NCBI RefSeq assembly: GCF_032062135.1
Contig: NC_092861.1
Span: 135,113,248 to 135,177,247, forward strand
Reading direction: 5' to 3'
Origin: Pyxicephalus adspersus
Taxonomy: Eukaryota > Chordata > Amphibia > Anura > Pyxicephalidae
DNA length: 64,000 bases
This document shows, piece by piece, positions 22,157 to 34,369 of the stretch (position 1 is its first letter; each line of letters opens with the position of its first letter). The position numbers and the translations under genes are program-made. The notes beneath the pieces are model-generated. The model was not told the DNA's origin. It ran no database searches and was given only the letters and a program-made list of their open reading frames with translations.

Positions 22157-22655
22157 CAGGTAGTCCTCGGGTTAAGGTGATCTGACATACGCACAACTCC
22201 TATATACGAATGAGCTTCCCTGTTCCCTTGTGTGATGGACAGAGGCTTGGAGGGAGGAGGGTGGTTTGCATGACTTTCAGAAGAAATCTTTTTCTAAACA
22301 CAGCTTGGGGTTGTGGGTGATCTTAAGAGCTGAGCTGATCTGTAGCATCTTGTAACTCATTATTAACCAAGACAAACTCTGCAGTTGTTTCTTTTTGCAT
22401 TTCAAAGCACACAGCTTGCTCCAGAAGTTAATGAATGTCTAGGCTTCATAAAGATTTTTTTTTTTTGCTTTGTTTGTGATTAGCTCACAGTGAGGATTTT
22501 ATGCAGGTACTGACACCACGCTGCCTAATAATATGTTGAGACAAACATCTGTCCTAATTACATTTATTAAAATATTCTACCTGTTCCGACTTACATACAA
22601 ATTCAACTCAAGAACAAACCTATAGTTCCTATCTCGTTTGTAACCTGGATACCTG
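22157..22655. mobile_element. Tigger-like nonautonomous DNA transposon, TA-flanked
   Basis: The left end reads CAGGTAGTCCTCGGGTTA and the reverse complement of the right end reads CAGGTATCCAGGTTAC. TA dinucleotides sit directly outside both ends (22155-22156 and 22656-22657), as expected for Tc1/mariner-superfamily insertion. Near the left it has 'tacgcacaactcctatatac' and near the right 'ccgacttacatacaaattca', which are imperfect inverted complements. No transposase is encoded in its 499 bp. Confidence 0.8.
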
Positions 22656-23856
22656 TATATAATATCTTTAACATTTTGGAAAAGAACTGTAGGTCCGGTG
22701 CTCTTGCCATGCATAGGTAGGAACAGTTCTTGCATTAGACAGGGATGGTTTTAGACAAAATAAGGCCCTGTGCAAAAAGTGAGGGCTGGAATGTTCAACA
22801 TGGATAGGGATACACTCCAATATGGAAGTATGGGAATATAGAACTTCAGAACTTTTTGGCATCCAAAGCCAGCATATAATGTTTTCCTAAAGCTGGGAAA
22901 GGCCATTTTGTTTAGACAATGGATAATATATGAGCATTTTCCTAGCAGAAAAAGAAAACATGCCAACATGCTAAATGTGACTAGATAGGATTTTATTCAA
23001 TACTGCTTGGTTGCGAGCTGTCTAATTCAGCAGTTACACTGAGAATACCACAACATCTATTTCTCTCGACGTGTGATGATTTGATGTATGACTGCGGATG
23101 TTCAAACTGAATGCATCACTAGCAAATATATCAGTCTGTATGTGGCTAGCTTGACACTCGAGTCTCAGTTATAAAGAGTTGAAATGTTTCTTTTGTACTT
23201 TGGTAAATTTATCAACTTTCAGAGTTTTGTGTTTTTGCTTTTCTATGTTAAATGAAAATGTTTTACAAGGTATCTTTTACAGTAAAAAAAAGTTTTACTA
23301 ATTATATTCTAAAACCTTTATGCCTTTTTGGGACCAGAACGAGTTTTATATTTTTGCTGAGGGGCTATTTATCTAGGAATAAAACAGTAATCTATATTTT
23401 GTTTTTGAGTGCAAACCTGGCTTTTTTTGGTAATATTGTTTTGTTTTATTTTCTATTGTATATAAATTATAGACAAAGAAAACTTTAATTCCAACAGCTT
23501 CTGACAGTGGTTGTAATTTAATTTTATAAAATTTAAGTAATATATTTTTGCAATTAGCTGTATCAGTGATTTTTCTAGCAAAAGGTACCCTTGCTTTGGT
23601 GCATGCAGGAGCATAGGGAGCAGGGGGCATATGCACAGGGAGCGAGTATGTGCAAAAGTTGACCTCCTTTAAACCTGTGGAAGTCATAGGTAACCTGAAT
23701 ATACTGCAGCATTCAAATCCAATGTATGTTGGTTTTGTACATATTTGCTTTGTGTATTTTTGTATGTTCATGGTCAGCAGAATTAATATATGTATAAAAT
23801 ATATTAAAGTTATAATAAATATCTATATATATATCATGTATACATCAGAGCTTTGT
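22656..23856. other. Intergenic DNA, nothing recognised
   Basis: The 132-codon minus-strand ORF at 23373-23771 has no recognisable domain and is probably random. Confidence 0.4.
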
Positions 23857-24335
23857 TAATTTCAGACCTGTATTTGACCACAGTGATCTGTCACAGGCTC
23901 AGCGGTGTTGCCAACCACTTCATTTCAACTAAAGCAGTTGAGAACCATTTGTCCAGGTGGTTGCAGGCAGTTGTGGTTGTGCTGGATTGTGGTTGCTGAA
24001 TGCAAAATGTTGGTCAGCTCCTTTCACTTGAATGCAAACACCGCAGCTTGAAAGTTGGTTGAAAATCATTGTAGTTGCTTCCTTTTATACATCAACATCC
24101 TGAAAACATTAAACCACAGCTAAATTCAAACTGTTGAATTGTGGTGGACACTGTATTGAAAAGGGTGGCTGGGAATGGAAAACAGCAGCAGTTTGCAACC
24201 ACAAACGGAAAAAAGGGGCCCCAGACTGGAGCTGGGGCCATACCATGCCAAGGTGTCTTTTTGCAGCAGTGTGGCTATGCACACATGCGGCTTTATATTT
24301 CAAGTTATATGCAACTTACTTTACATGTAACCTGA
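23857..24335. repeat. Interspersed repeat, copy 1 (pair with 44.7 kb)
   Basis: It starts 'tttcagacctgtatttgac' and ends near 'aaaggggccccagac'. The copy at about 44690-45165 starts 'tttcagacctgaagtggact' and ends 'gaaaggggccctgacc'. Between them the order 'ggttgcaggcagttg', 'gattg', 'ctgaatgcaa', 'cttgaatgcaa' and 'ggctgggaatgg' is preserved. No clear target duplication can be seen. I infer a nonautonomous DNA transposon of about 470 bp. The ORFs inside are not conserved. Confidence 0.65.
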
Positions 24336-27300
24336 AAGTTACACTGAAAGTTTTTGTGCTGACTAATTGCAAAATATGCTGGGGAATTTTTTGTATTGTA
24401 CTTTTCTTCCCCACCCAAGTGCATCCTACGTATGATTGTTATACAATAAATACATGTTTTTTTGATATACTAAAACATATATAAAATATCCATTAAAGTT
24501 TAAATTTTTATCCCAAATCACATTTTTGTATTAAAAGTTACATTTACATTACATTTATAAAGACAAAACACATTTTTTGTTGTGTTTGACAATCTAAATA
24601 AATGTATAAAAGTAATGCTTTTGCATTTTTGTTATGCAATTCTTTAAAAATCACAAATAATGATATTAACCAGGAAAAGTGCAATTAGAAATAAAATTCA
24701 CCCAGCAGAAGTCCCATAGAGCATATTACACTACAATTATGCCAATGGGAATTGGCAGCGTCAATAAAATATTATGTAACATGCTATAACCGTAACCTGT
24801 TTCATTTTCATTTTAGATGAAAAAATCAAAAGCACTGTAATCACAGAAATGCCTGGAGGAGAAACACTTTCATCAAATCAGTAACATAGCTTGATTTGTT
24901 TGTATTTGTTTATATTATTGTACCGGCGTGTATGCATCTTTGTTAAGGTTTTGTATCATTCTGAGCACGTGCAAAGCCTCATTTAATCTTTTAATCCCTC
25001 AAATCAAGCCTGTCATCAGAAAAAGAAAGTAGATTAAATTAACACCCCATTCGGCACCCCCGAGATGAAAATTACTGCAGGGACAAATAAAGCTAAAATT
25101 CACAAATGGTCAAAGTAACACTAAAGCAGCAAAATGAGCTGGGATGCATGTAAAATAGATCATTTATTGAAACAGCTTGCTTGCTTACAGTAGGCTTGCT
25201 TAGAATGTCATTAGCCTGGTTTGTGATTTGTTTATGTTATTTGCAGATCCAATTTTAGTGTGGCTCACACTGCAAAATTGCTTAGGGAACTCACATTCTC
25301 CAGGGCTCCTACTGATAGTAAAGCATTTGTGCAGAAAGACAGAATGTTGTGCATTTGGAACCCCTACTTTATATAAGCCCAGGACACCATTTTTTAGAAC
25401 CATCACAGGATATTTGGGGAAAAGAGAAAAGGTTGAAACCATGAAAAATGTACAACTATGTAGTGCTAAAGTGGTATAAATAATCTATTTAGTTCACATC
25501 ACACCACTAGAACCTTGTTCTTTCTCTACAATAAGTTTGAATAGTGTGGGTTCACCATTTATGTTAAATTTTAAATGGCACGAAAATGGACTAAGGGAAC
25601 AGGAACACAAGCCATTGTGCATCGTGACTGCAAAATGTTGCAAAAAATGGTACATGCAAAACTAAACCAGTGTTGGTGTTGTGGACTTTCTGCCATAATC
25701 AGTTCATGATTATGACACACACTTACTTTTTCTCAGCATTTTCCCATGTCTAGGATTGTGTTACCGATGCATTTCCTGAAGCTGCCATATTTGCAGCCGA
25801 GACTTCTGGGTCCACCATGATTCTCTTCAGACATTGGGTGGCTACTAATAATATAATTCTTGTGCATGAGTGTGTGGCCTCGTGGTCTGTTCCTAAACCA
25901 AGCTCTACACTAGCACAAGACCCCAGGACCCAGGGAAAAGTTTTTATGACAAAAGCAAATGTTTTTGGCATGGCTCCCCTGGTGACTTTTTGTAGATTTC
26001 GCTTTCACACAACAAACTTTAATATGCACAAAAACATATTTTAATGCAAAGCACCACCACACCAGGAAGTGTGAATGGGTAATTAATATTAAAGTATAGT
26101 ATAAATATCAACCCATTATTAAATAATTGTGTCAATTAGTCAGCATCTCACGGTAGTGCCTGAATGATAACAGCCCTGGTGATAGTGTTGCAAAAGCAAA
26201 GAGAATCAGGAGTGAAGGATGCTCAGATAGATAATATACAAGCACTCAGCTTATTCACAATCTAGAGCCAGAAATTACACAGCGGGAAGTATTATTGTCC
26301 CTGACAAACAGCTATTAGGAATGAATCCTGGTATGTGCATTAACAACCTTTTACCCTGTGCAGGGAGTGTTAACAATGGCTGATGCTTGTCAGATGAAGG
26401 AACACTCCCCACTATGAGGTTCTGAAAAGAACAGGAAGAAAAAGCTTTGTCATGACCTAGAATGGGAGTTCGGCAAAGAGGTCGGTAAGACAACTTTGGA
26501 AGAGTTCACAATGTTGCTGAGCTGCGAGGAAGAGTAAGTGCGGATTTTACAAACATTTTATGTAAACATCATTCTCATGGTTTGTGTATGCAAGATGTTT
26601 AGGCCAATGCTGGCAAACTGTAATTTTTGACAAATGTATACCTAATCAATTGAAATCATGATCCTTATATCATGGGAATATGTAGTTCCGTAGCTTTAAA
26701 CTCCTTGTGAAATAGTTGGCAAGGCCACAACAAAATATACATGAACATCTATGGTCATTCAGGATTCACATACCTCATCCAGGGATCATAGACAGAACAT
26801 GGCACCACTATGCCCTATTTTGGCAAAGTAGATTTCTAAATCATCTGCTGGCTAATTGGACAATGAACATGTATCTTCCTTAGATTGTTATAAATTAATG
26901 AGCTGTCCGCTGTTCCCATCCTCCTGGAAATGTAGATTTCTCAGCATGAAATTCGACTGCAGGCTGTAAGTAGAGGAAAAGTTGTCATGATTAATATTCT
27001 ATGGAATAATTAGGGGAATGTATCATTATATTGCAATGAGACTGCTGGGTGGAGTTGTGAACATTTGGAATGCAGAGTCAAGAGTTCTTGATTAGGTGTT
27101 CAAAAAAAACCCATGGGATTTTACCCAGTATGGTGATCTGGACAGTCAGACAATGGCAATATAAAAAATCAGTGTAGCACCCTGGTAATAACAGAATAGT
27201 TTACTCAACTGTTTCAAAGTTTACCGAAGCAATATTATTAACCTGGAACAATGTGGTAAAGGGCCACTTGATGTCACTTTCCGGGATTGTTTGCTTCTAT

Positions 27301-27785
27301 TGCATACTTGTAAATGTTAATTACCTGTTATCATAGAGTTCATGTAAAAATAGCACTTCCTGTCTCTGCTAGTTGGGTGAAAAACCCAGACTGGATGACC
27401 ATGAGTGATATATAAGGGGGTTCCAGGAATTACTGGCAGAATTGGAGCACATGGCCACCTATACAGAAGTGCTTGCTGCAGGTGGACTTCATAGGATCTC
27501 TCATACCAGAGGAAGAAACTAACAGGCAACTGTGCCATATTCTTCCAGAGGGATTATTGATGGCCATGTCTTCTGTGTTCCTATTAAGTCTGGTCACATA
27601 GTTATATCTGATGAGCAGATACAGGTCTGTGTAATTGTGTGAATGTAAATTGATTCACCTTGTAATTATACTATTAGGTGAATCTTTCTGTATTACAGTT
27701 AACATACAGCTTCCAATACACTGAATAACTGTAGTCCCCTCTTGGACTGGGAGTTTAGATTGAATTAGAATAGGATAGAGACAGA
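24336..27785. other. Intergenic DNA with a candidate conserved element
   Basis: No gene is supported. The interval 24920-25130 is non-repetitive and resembles conserved non-coding DNA. The remainder shows only short unrelated ORFs. Confidence 0.35.
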
Positions 27786-28019
27786 TTAGGCAACCGATGG
27801 CCTATAGGGAGCTAGAGGTCCGGTTACAGCAGCAGGACAGAAACTCCTTAGGGACTGAGTGGCAGAGTAGATGAGTTCCAGTGTCACATTGCGGACTTCC
27901 TCAGAGACAAGATACTCTTCAAGCTGTTCCAGCACCTGTTTGAGGATCTCCTCATCCCCACTATCCTGACTCAAAGGGTTTCCAGCTGATGCCATATCTG
28001 GGCTCATCTTTAGGGGCCT
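27786..28019 (-). CDS. Coding-looking ORF or exon, unknown protein
   Basis: The minus strand is open for about 78 codons and ends at a stop just left of 27786. The first ATGs are at KMSPDM. The composition is protein-like: an acidic segment (QDSGDEEIL), then a predicted helix (KQVLEQLEEYLVSEEVRN) and a shorter hydrophobic helix (VTLELIYSATQSL). Codon use is far less AT-driven than the neighbouring DNA. On the same strand the sequence 'ttcatttgcag' lies just upstream at about 28020-28030 and could serve as a splice acceptor, so this may be a terminal exon or a fragment of a retrocopied gene. I do not recognise the protein, and no second exon was found. It could also be chance or an unrecognised transposon ORF. 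Confidence 0.35.
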   Translation of the reverse strand, partial: RPLKMSPDMASAGNPLSQDSGDEEILKQVLEQLEEYLVSEEVRNVTLELIYSATQSLRSFCPAAVTGPLAPYRPSVA

Positions 28020-28025
28020 CTGCAA

Positions 28026-29150
28026 ATGAACTTTACTACAATCTGTATCTGGAAGTATGTTTGCCTTGCATGTGTATACAAATACACCATGACTCTTGTT
28101 GGGTGTATTTGTTCATATAATAATCTTGTATGTTGGTGGTTTCTGCTGGTAATTAACATTTACTTTATAAACATACTAATATTTCTATTCTTTGTGTACA
28201 GATATATTTTTATGCTGTTATTGTATGCTGGGTGCAGAAGTTCCTCTGCTCCCAAACATCTCATTTACATTACTGGTGAATTTCCCAGTAAAGGAATCTC
28301 TATCCTGGGTGGAGGCTTTGCCAAACCCATTAACAAATCCACTCCTCCACATAGCGAATGCTTTAGTTCTCCTTGAAATCCACAGTATTACCGCTCTAGC
28401 CTGTTTTGGGTGGGTCATCTCATATACCCCCCTAACACAGAGCTACAACAGATACCCCAGGTTGGCACACTGTGCCACTATATATATTTCCATGCCAATT
28501 ATTTAAGTGTATATAGTGGAACATCAATCTGTATTTTTATAGCTAGAAAACACCTCCTTAAATCTCCCGGCTGGCTTAACAATACCAATATTGCTTCCGA
28601 ACTACTTGAGCTGTGAGCCTTGTGTATGGAATATTCGTAATAAATCACAGGCACCCAGGTTTGTTTATTTGGGACCAAGCCATTTTACCACCATCCAACC
28701 TGTATGAATTATTTTCAGCTTTCAGGTATTATCATCACAGTACAGCTTTCATTTATATTTTCAAGGACTTCACTTTCACTTGTTTTATAGAAAATGAAAG
28801 AAAACAAATGTTTTATGCTTTCCCACTCTATACAAAACAGCCCTAACAGGGCGGGAGACTAAAGGCATAGAAAATAGATATTCACCGCTGAAAATGGGTA
28901 AACTGTAACTCTGCAACACATGTAAAGAGTTATCTGTATGAGAATACTGGGAAGACTTGTGATATCATGTGACAGGTTTGGGTGAATGGAAAGTGTGACT
29001 TTTGCCAGAATGCTGGATATGATTTCCATTGGGTGGTAAATCTGAACTCCAGGTAGATATAAAGGACAGAAATTTATGTATCTCTGTATTCATTATTATA
29101 TCAATAAAGTAGAACTAAATTTATATGAGAAACAAGTAAACAGGTTCATT
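28026..29150. other. Intergenic DNA, nothing recognised
   Basis: ORFs of up to 116 codons overlap each other in different frames and have no recognisable domain. Confidence 0.4.
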
Positions 29151-29480
29151 ATTGCAGATTAGACAGGTGATGCCACCTCTGCAATAGAATTACATAACTC
29201 ACCTGTTTGCTATCTTATTCTCAGTGTACACTGAACAGCTCAACATACAATGTCGGGTATCTCAGCATGTCCTCGGATGCCAGGAATGATTGTGCCCATG
29301 CATAGGAGTTGCATCGTTCCATCCTGGCCAATCGAGATGGCTGAAGATCCAGAATCAGGAAAAAGCCTTGTCAAGGTGGCGGAGCGAGGACAGATAAGAG
29401 TACTTCGATCAGGCAGGTACGTTTATTTCATTGTAAAAGGGACATTGTCTGTCCCTTCTGCAATAAAGGATCTTCCTGGG
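29151..29480. repeat. Interspersed repeat related to 62.82-63.08 kb
   Basis: It opens with 'ttattgcagat' then 'acaggtgatgccacctctgc' and 'aatagaattac', and closes with 'cttctgcaataaagg'. The segment at 62828-63085 opens 'ttattgcagagaacaggtga' and 'tgtctcttctgcaataaa' and closes 'cccctgcaataaactg'. The termini (TTTATTGCAGA-type) are inverted relative to each other in both. I infer a nonautonomous DNA transposon family with variable middles. An 85-codon ORF inside is not shared. Confidence 0.55.
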
Positions 29481-30275
29481 CTCAATTATTTAAAGGAAAA
29501 GGTTTAGTTTTGTTTAAATGTGCTTTTTTGGTTCAAACAGTGTAACTATTTGAATTTAACTTGGCTTCAGCCCCCTGCACTGCTTTAACACCAGAGCTTA
29601 GATTGTATAAGGGAGAAGCATCACAGGTACTCTACAGTGCCCAGGTGATCACTGGGGGAATGCAATTGACTTTGGCATAAAGATGAGTTCATCAGTCTGC
29701 TTCATTTGCATTCACTTTCCAATGACAAGCAAGAGGTGGGACAAGACCTGCATGTATTATTTACCTATGGTAGAAAAAAGTTGGAAAGCTGTGATCCATA
29801 TCAGAGCCATGTAAACCTCAGATGTGGATAATCAGAAATACAAATATTTTGTCTGCTCCCTTTACCAATGACCTGTCCCAACCCACTGAAAATCAGGTCA
29901 TGTGGTCATGATGACAAACAGCCCAGGAGGAAACATCATTGCAGATTCCCTAACTGGTGATATGGTCGTATAACCAAACTAAGAAAATAAAATAGCAAAC
30001 CACAGTAGGCATGAAACAAACGGGTATTCTGCTGCCCGTAATACTAAAAAATGTCCACCCCACTGCACACAATATGGCTATGGTTGTCACTAGAAGACTC
30101 ATTTTTTTCTGATATCACCACTACAACAGAAAATAAAAGGCTAATACCCATTGCCAGCTTTTTACCTCTTACCTCCCAATCTCTTATTGGCAAAACGATC
30201 ATATCTGGAGTAGAACTGAAGATAATTCAACAGCCAACCAGTCATGAAAGACTGATTGTGGGGGGTTCTAATTAG
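29481..30275. other. Intergenic DNA with old repeat fragment
   Basis: The part 29695-29770 ('cattcactttccaatgacaa', 'gacaagacctgcatgtatta') resembles 41845-41915 ('cattcactgtccaatcacaa', 'aacaagacctgtacatgtta'). They are two old copies of an unidentified repeat. No gene. Confidence 0.4.
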
Positions 30276-30610
30276 TAGTGTTGGTCGAATAGCTCACTAT
30301 TCGATTCGACAGCTATTCGGCCGAATATAGCAAAAAAATTCGGGTGGTCGAATTCGAATTCAAATCCCATTAAAGTCAATGGGAGAAAAATTACAGTGTG
30401 TTTACTGCTTCTTTATGCCAAGCAACTGCTGCCTCTGGGGCGATGGTACATGTAGCGTCTCCCTGCGGTAGCCCCATAGAAGCAGCAATACCGCTCACTG
30501 CTTGCCGCCTGTGAAATGCACAGACCCAGGTTCTTTAAGAACCAGTGCTGTGGTGTAAGTCACCGAACAGCTGGCAAGGTGCCAGCCACCGGAAGCCTTG
30601 CAGGATCTAT
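30276..30610. mobile_element. Short transposon with TTCGAAT-rich end
   Basis: It starts 'tagtgttggtcgaatagctc' and is followed by repeated TCGAAT/ATTCG motifs ('attcgattcgac', 'tattcggccgaata', 'gaattcgaattc') that can fold. The body is moderately GC-rich and distinct from its surroundings. From general knowledge this resembles a common amphibian nonautonomous DNA transposon end. The right end is not clear, so the boundary is approximate. Confidence 0.5.
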
Positions 30611-32225
30611 TAATCCCAGAACAGCTCTGAACTTACCCTTAGGGAGAGGGGAGATTTACTGCCAGATATATAAATAAAAATGCTGGATGTACAGCTAAAA
30701 TGTAAAAAGCCTGGCAAAATCATAAAGGAGAATATTGTTATAAAAGAACAAATACATTGCCTTGACTTCCACTTTAAACGTATCTTAAATGGTATAAAAC
30801 AATTTGTCATTTTGAAGCAAGTTACTTCTTAATTGTAATATCCTTTTGAAGCCCATTATTGCTTAATATCCTGTTGCTACACACTCCTCCGTGCTGCTCC
30901 TTATGTGATGCTTTGCTTCTGAAGGCAGAAAAAGCTCAGAGAAAGAGCATTAGCGGCCTTTAATCAGCATGCTTGTCACTGCCGAGATGCATGCATTGCT
31001 AAATAGCTGGTTTGATGATTCCTGTGATGTATTACTGCCTGCTGTTAACTATTTTGGCTTGCTTTTTTTGGAGTGGTATTATTCTCTTCTGATATTTTTC
31101 TTCATTGTAACCTTTATGTCCAAAGTCTTTCACGCTAAGGATAAAAAAGACAAACAGATAAATCTATTGTTGTGATAATCATTTGGATAAGCTGCTTAGA
31201 ACTCTAACTTTTGGGTAATCCGTACTGTGCCCACCTGTGTCCCAATAGATCAATGGAGCACAAGCGTGACCCATCATAACCAACTCAAAAGTACAAAATA
31301 TGTTAACCTGTAAAATGGGGGAAAAGATATACAGAGTGAGCTAATGTGATTTTTTTTCCCCTATTTTAAAAACAAATTTAAAGATTACGACACCATGGAC
31401 GTATTTACTCATGTTGATTTTATTGGAATTTCTATTGATTCTTGTTTGAATGTTACCAGTGCCCTGGATTTATACTTAGTTACAGCAGGTTTCCTAAATT
31501 CTCAGGTAAAAATAGGTACCTTTGTTTATATTTAAGTACCTATCAGTATACCAGTTGAGGGCTATGGACGAAGCATAACTAAACCCAAGAACAAAAATGT
31601 AATATAATGCAGTTTACTACTGTTCTGTATTGTACGTACTGTTTTTGTCACTTTCTTATAACAGAAAGCAAAGAAAGAATCTTTCCTTTAGTGTGAAACT
31701 GCTAATCCAATATTTGGGTGGCGACCATTGCTTCTTTCATGGATACAGTGGAGATGGTACAAGGCAGAACCTGTATTATGTGCAGGATTACTAAATCAAC
31801 ATAAAGAAAATAATGCATGAAAGAAAACAAATGCAGCCACTACATCCAAAGACCGTAAGCTTCAATACACTATTTTTTTGGTCTAATCAATATATTAATT
31901 ATCCAAGAGTCTTTCCCTGATCAGCACACACCCGGACTAGCTGCTGCAAGTTACAGTCAGCTGCCCCAATCTGTTTTGCGTTTCTCTAACTAAACATGTT
32001 TCTGCTGTGTAACCTAAATTTAAACACACAATATGACTACATTGTACTTATCCTTAGCGCAACTTGTCCGCTCTTTATTGCCATGATATTGCTATTATGT
32101 GTTACTGGAAGCAGCACCGGGTTTTGGTTAATGCAGCAGAAGTAGGCAATCGACCAGTTTCTTTACATCCCCCACATTTCTCTTTAATCTGCCAAGTTGT
32201 TTTAGTTCCAGGTCTGCACCTGTTT

Positions 32226-32228
<3 letters not shown>
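30611..32228. other. Intergenic DNA with a candidate conserved element
   Basis: The stretch 30850-31040 looks single-copy and possibly conserved. A 68-codon ORF at 30969-31175 with a hydrophobic middle overlaps it, but I have no support for translation. Nothing else is recognised. Confidence 0.35.

Positions 32229-32260
<32 letters not shown>
32229..32260. repeat. (TA)n microsatellite
   Basis: A 32-bp TA run, 34 bp before the next transposon. Confidence 0.98.
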
Positions 32261-32265
<5 letters not shown>

Positions 32266-32294
32266 GATTGTACTGCTCTAGTCTAAAAACACTC

Positions 32295-32951
32295 TTAACC
32301 TCCTTAGCGGTAACCCCGAGTGTCGCTCGCGGTAAAAAGAAAACAGCTGATAGCGGTAACCCCGAACCACAGTTGGGGTGGCTAAAAAATTAAAGAATAT
32401 AGAGTTCCCTGGTCCCTCCAGCGTCCTCCAGTGCCCTGCCCGTCTGATCACATCCTCTGGCTGCCTCCTCTTCCTTTGATCTGTCCCACGGTGATAGTGC
32501 TGACGTTCCCCGGCAGTTCCCAGTGACATTGGTGCGTGTAAGGGAGCATGGCGGCGATTTGAAATTATTTTGTTTTGGATTCAATACAAAATAACTGTAT
32601 TGAATCCAATACAAACTAATCATTATATTATTATAATTGTGTATTATATAATATATAATTTAATCATTATATGATTACATTACATTAAAGTAATCAATAT
32701 ATATTTTATAAGCTACTGTACAGTTATATTACAGGTTTGAAGATTTTGGATTTATTTATGCACCCATGTTTTAACAAGTTTTTGTGATTTTTATTTAAAG
32801 TTTATTAATACATGTATTAAATATTGTACATATTTCAGTGAGTTATGCCTAAGATATACAGGCCTGCAATGTAAAATAAACTTTCATGATAGACAATATA
32901 CCACTTTTAGAAATATAAATCCAGACAGAAATGAACCACCCAGAAGGTTAA
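32295..32951. mobile_element. TTAA-flanked nonautonomous DNA transposon, copy C
   Basis: TTAA occurs at 32295-32298 and 32948-32951. The left end reads CCTCCTTAGCGGTAACCCC and the reverse complement of the right end reads CCTTCTGGGTGGTTCA. The internal palindromic motif 'ttggattcaatacaaaataa' with 'attgaatccaatacaaac' is present near 32574-32613, as in copies B and D. The right third ('taatacatgtatta', 'gtgagttatgcctaaga') follows copy B. The 83-codon minus-strand ORF at the left is not conserved. Confidence 0.8.
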
Positions 32952-33600
32952 ACCTGCCTATTTTTCAGCATAACTTTTAACTAGAGTCCGAATTGTAAAT
33001 TCACACTGGCTGGTATGAGTTACTGCACTTACAAAATGTAACTTTTAAATGAAAGAGGATGTTACCATCCATGCCATGATTCAATTAACCCCAAACTTCA
33101 CAGAACAGCACCTGGTTGCTGAGAAAAGAGTAAAAGATAAGGGGGGAGTTTGTATGAATACGTAATATGCAGAAGCTAAGAACAAGGGGGATAGCTATGG
33201 ACCACCTGGCATAAACCATTAAACACTCTGATGTCAGTGGATAACTGATTCATTGAAATCCAGTGGTTTTGCAAATTGAATACTTTTGGGCAGTGACATA
33301 TGCCTAGAGGCATCTTCAGATGCAGTGGTTGTGTCAAGCACCCCCTTGTTGAATGGAGCTCTTACCCCGGAGGGCCCAAAGGTGAGTACTGTAAAGCACC
33401 ACTGCTGATGTTTGCAACTCCGAAGGAGACACCTGACTGGGCAGTAGGCAGGACTTGCATGACATCAAACATATTGAAAGCTGGATTTAATGCAACTCTT
33501 AACTAAAATCTCAGCAAGGCAGTCAGAAGATCAATAGGTTTGTATTCAAGAACTCGCAGCGGACAAAAACATCTCAATTTACTGCACCAAAATAAAGAAA
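32952..33600. other. Intergenic DNA, nothing recognised
   Basis: No supported feature. Confidence 0.4.
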
Positions 33601-33864
33601 GACCATTTATTTTTTATTTTTTTAAGCAACCAACAAAAAGACATTGTCAAAAGAATTATGCAAACATAAGATACAAAACCAATGTGATACATAGTACAGA
33701 GCATAATAAGAAAGTACAGGTCTTGGAAATATGTACAGACACAGAGTATCATAAAACAGCATAAAAATATAGTGCAAAACACGTTGTTTGGTGTAAGACA
33801 TTCATGTAACAATCATCTAGTCAAAAATTAGAACTTTGTTGGTTCCAGATTTTTTAAAGGAACA

Positions 33865-33995
33865 GTTAGTGTCAAGGAGAAAAAGAAAAACAGAAAGAGA
33901 AAGAGGTAAAGGGAAGAAGATATCAGAGAAAGAATAGAAGAGAAAGGGGGCATGAAGGGGAAGGCAGGGAGGGGTAGGGAGGTATGGGCAGGAAA
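33865..33995. repeat. Purine-rich tract (LINE 3' UTR)
   Basis: The plus strand is almost entirely A and G for about 130 bp, so on the sense strand of the LINE it is a pyrimidine tract. It lies downstream of the ORF2 C-terminus and belongs to the presumptive 3' UTR. Confidence 0.7.
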
Positions 33996-34369
33996 AGGCC
34001 CAAACATCTCTGGAAAATTAATCAGATGGGCAAAGAAACTGTCTATAATTAACAGAGCTCTTAAAATCATCCCAGTAAAACCAGGTGCGTACCGGTCTCT
34101 GTGATGGCTGATCCTCTGGTTTCATTAGTTCTTCTATATTTTGTATATCATTCACTCTGGTAATTTATTGTTTAAGTGTAGGTGGGGCAGTATGCTTCCA
34201 TAGTAGGGGAATACATGCCTTAGCGGCATTTATTAAGTGGCCCAGTAAGGAGTGTTTATATTGCTTCTTTGAAATTGCAGACACATGTAATAGTGTTAAC
34301 TCTGGTCTATCCTCAATTGAGAGCCCTGTCAACTTGTTAACAATCTTACCAACTCTCGCTCAAAAAGAT

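Noticed and set aside
30969..31175. Small membrane protein of 68 residues
   Set aside because: It has a hydrophobic stretch, but there is no homologue I recognise and no promoter or splice context. The DNA looks more like a possible regulatory element.
32578..32613. Palindromic AT-rich motif as a transcription-factor site
   Set aside because: It occurs at the same place in other copies of the TTAA element, so it belongs to the transposon.
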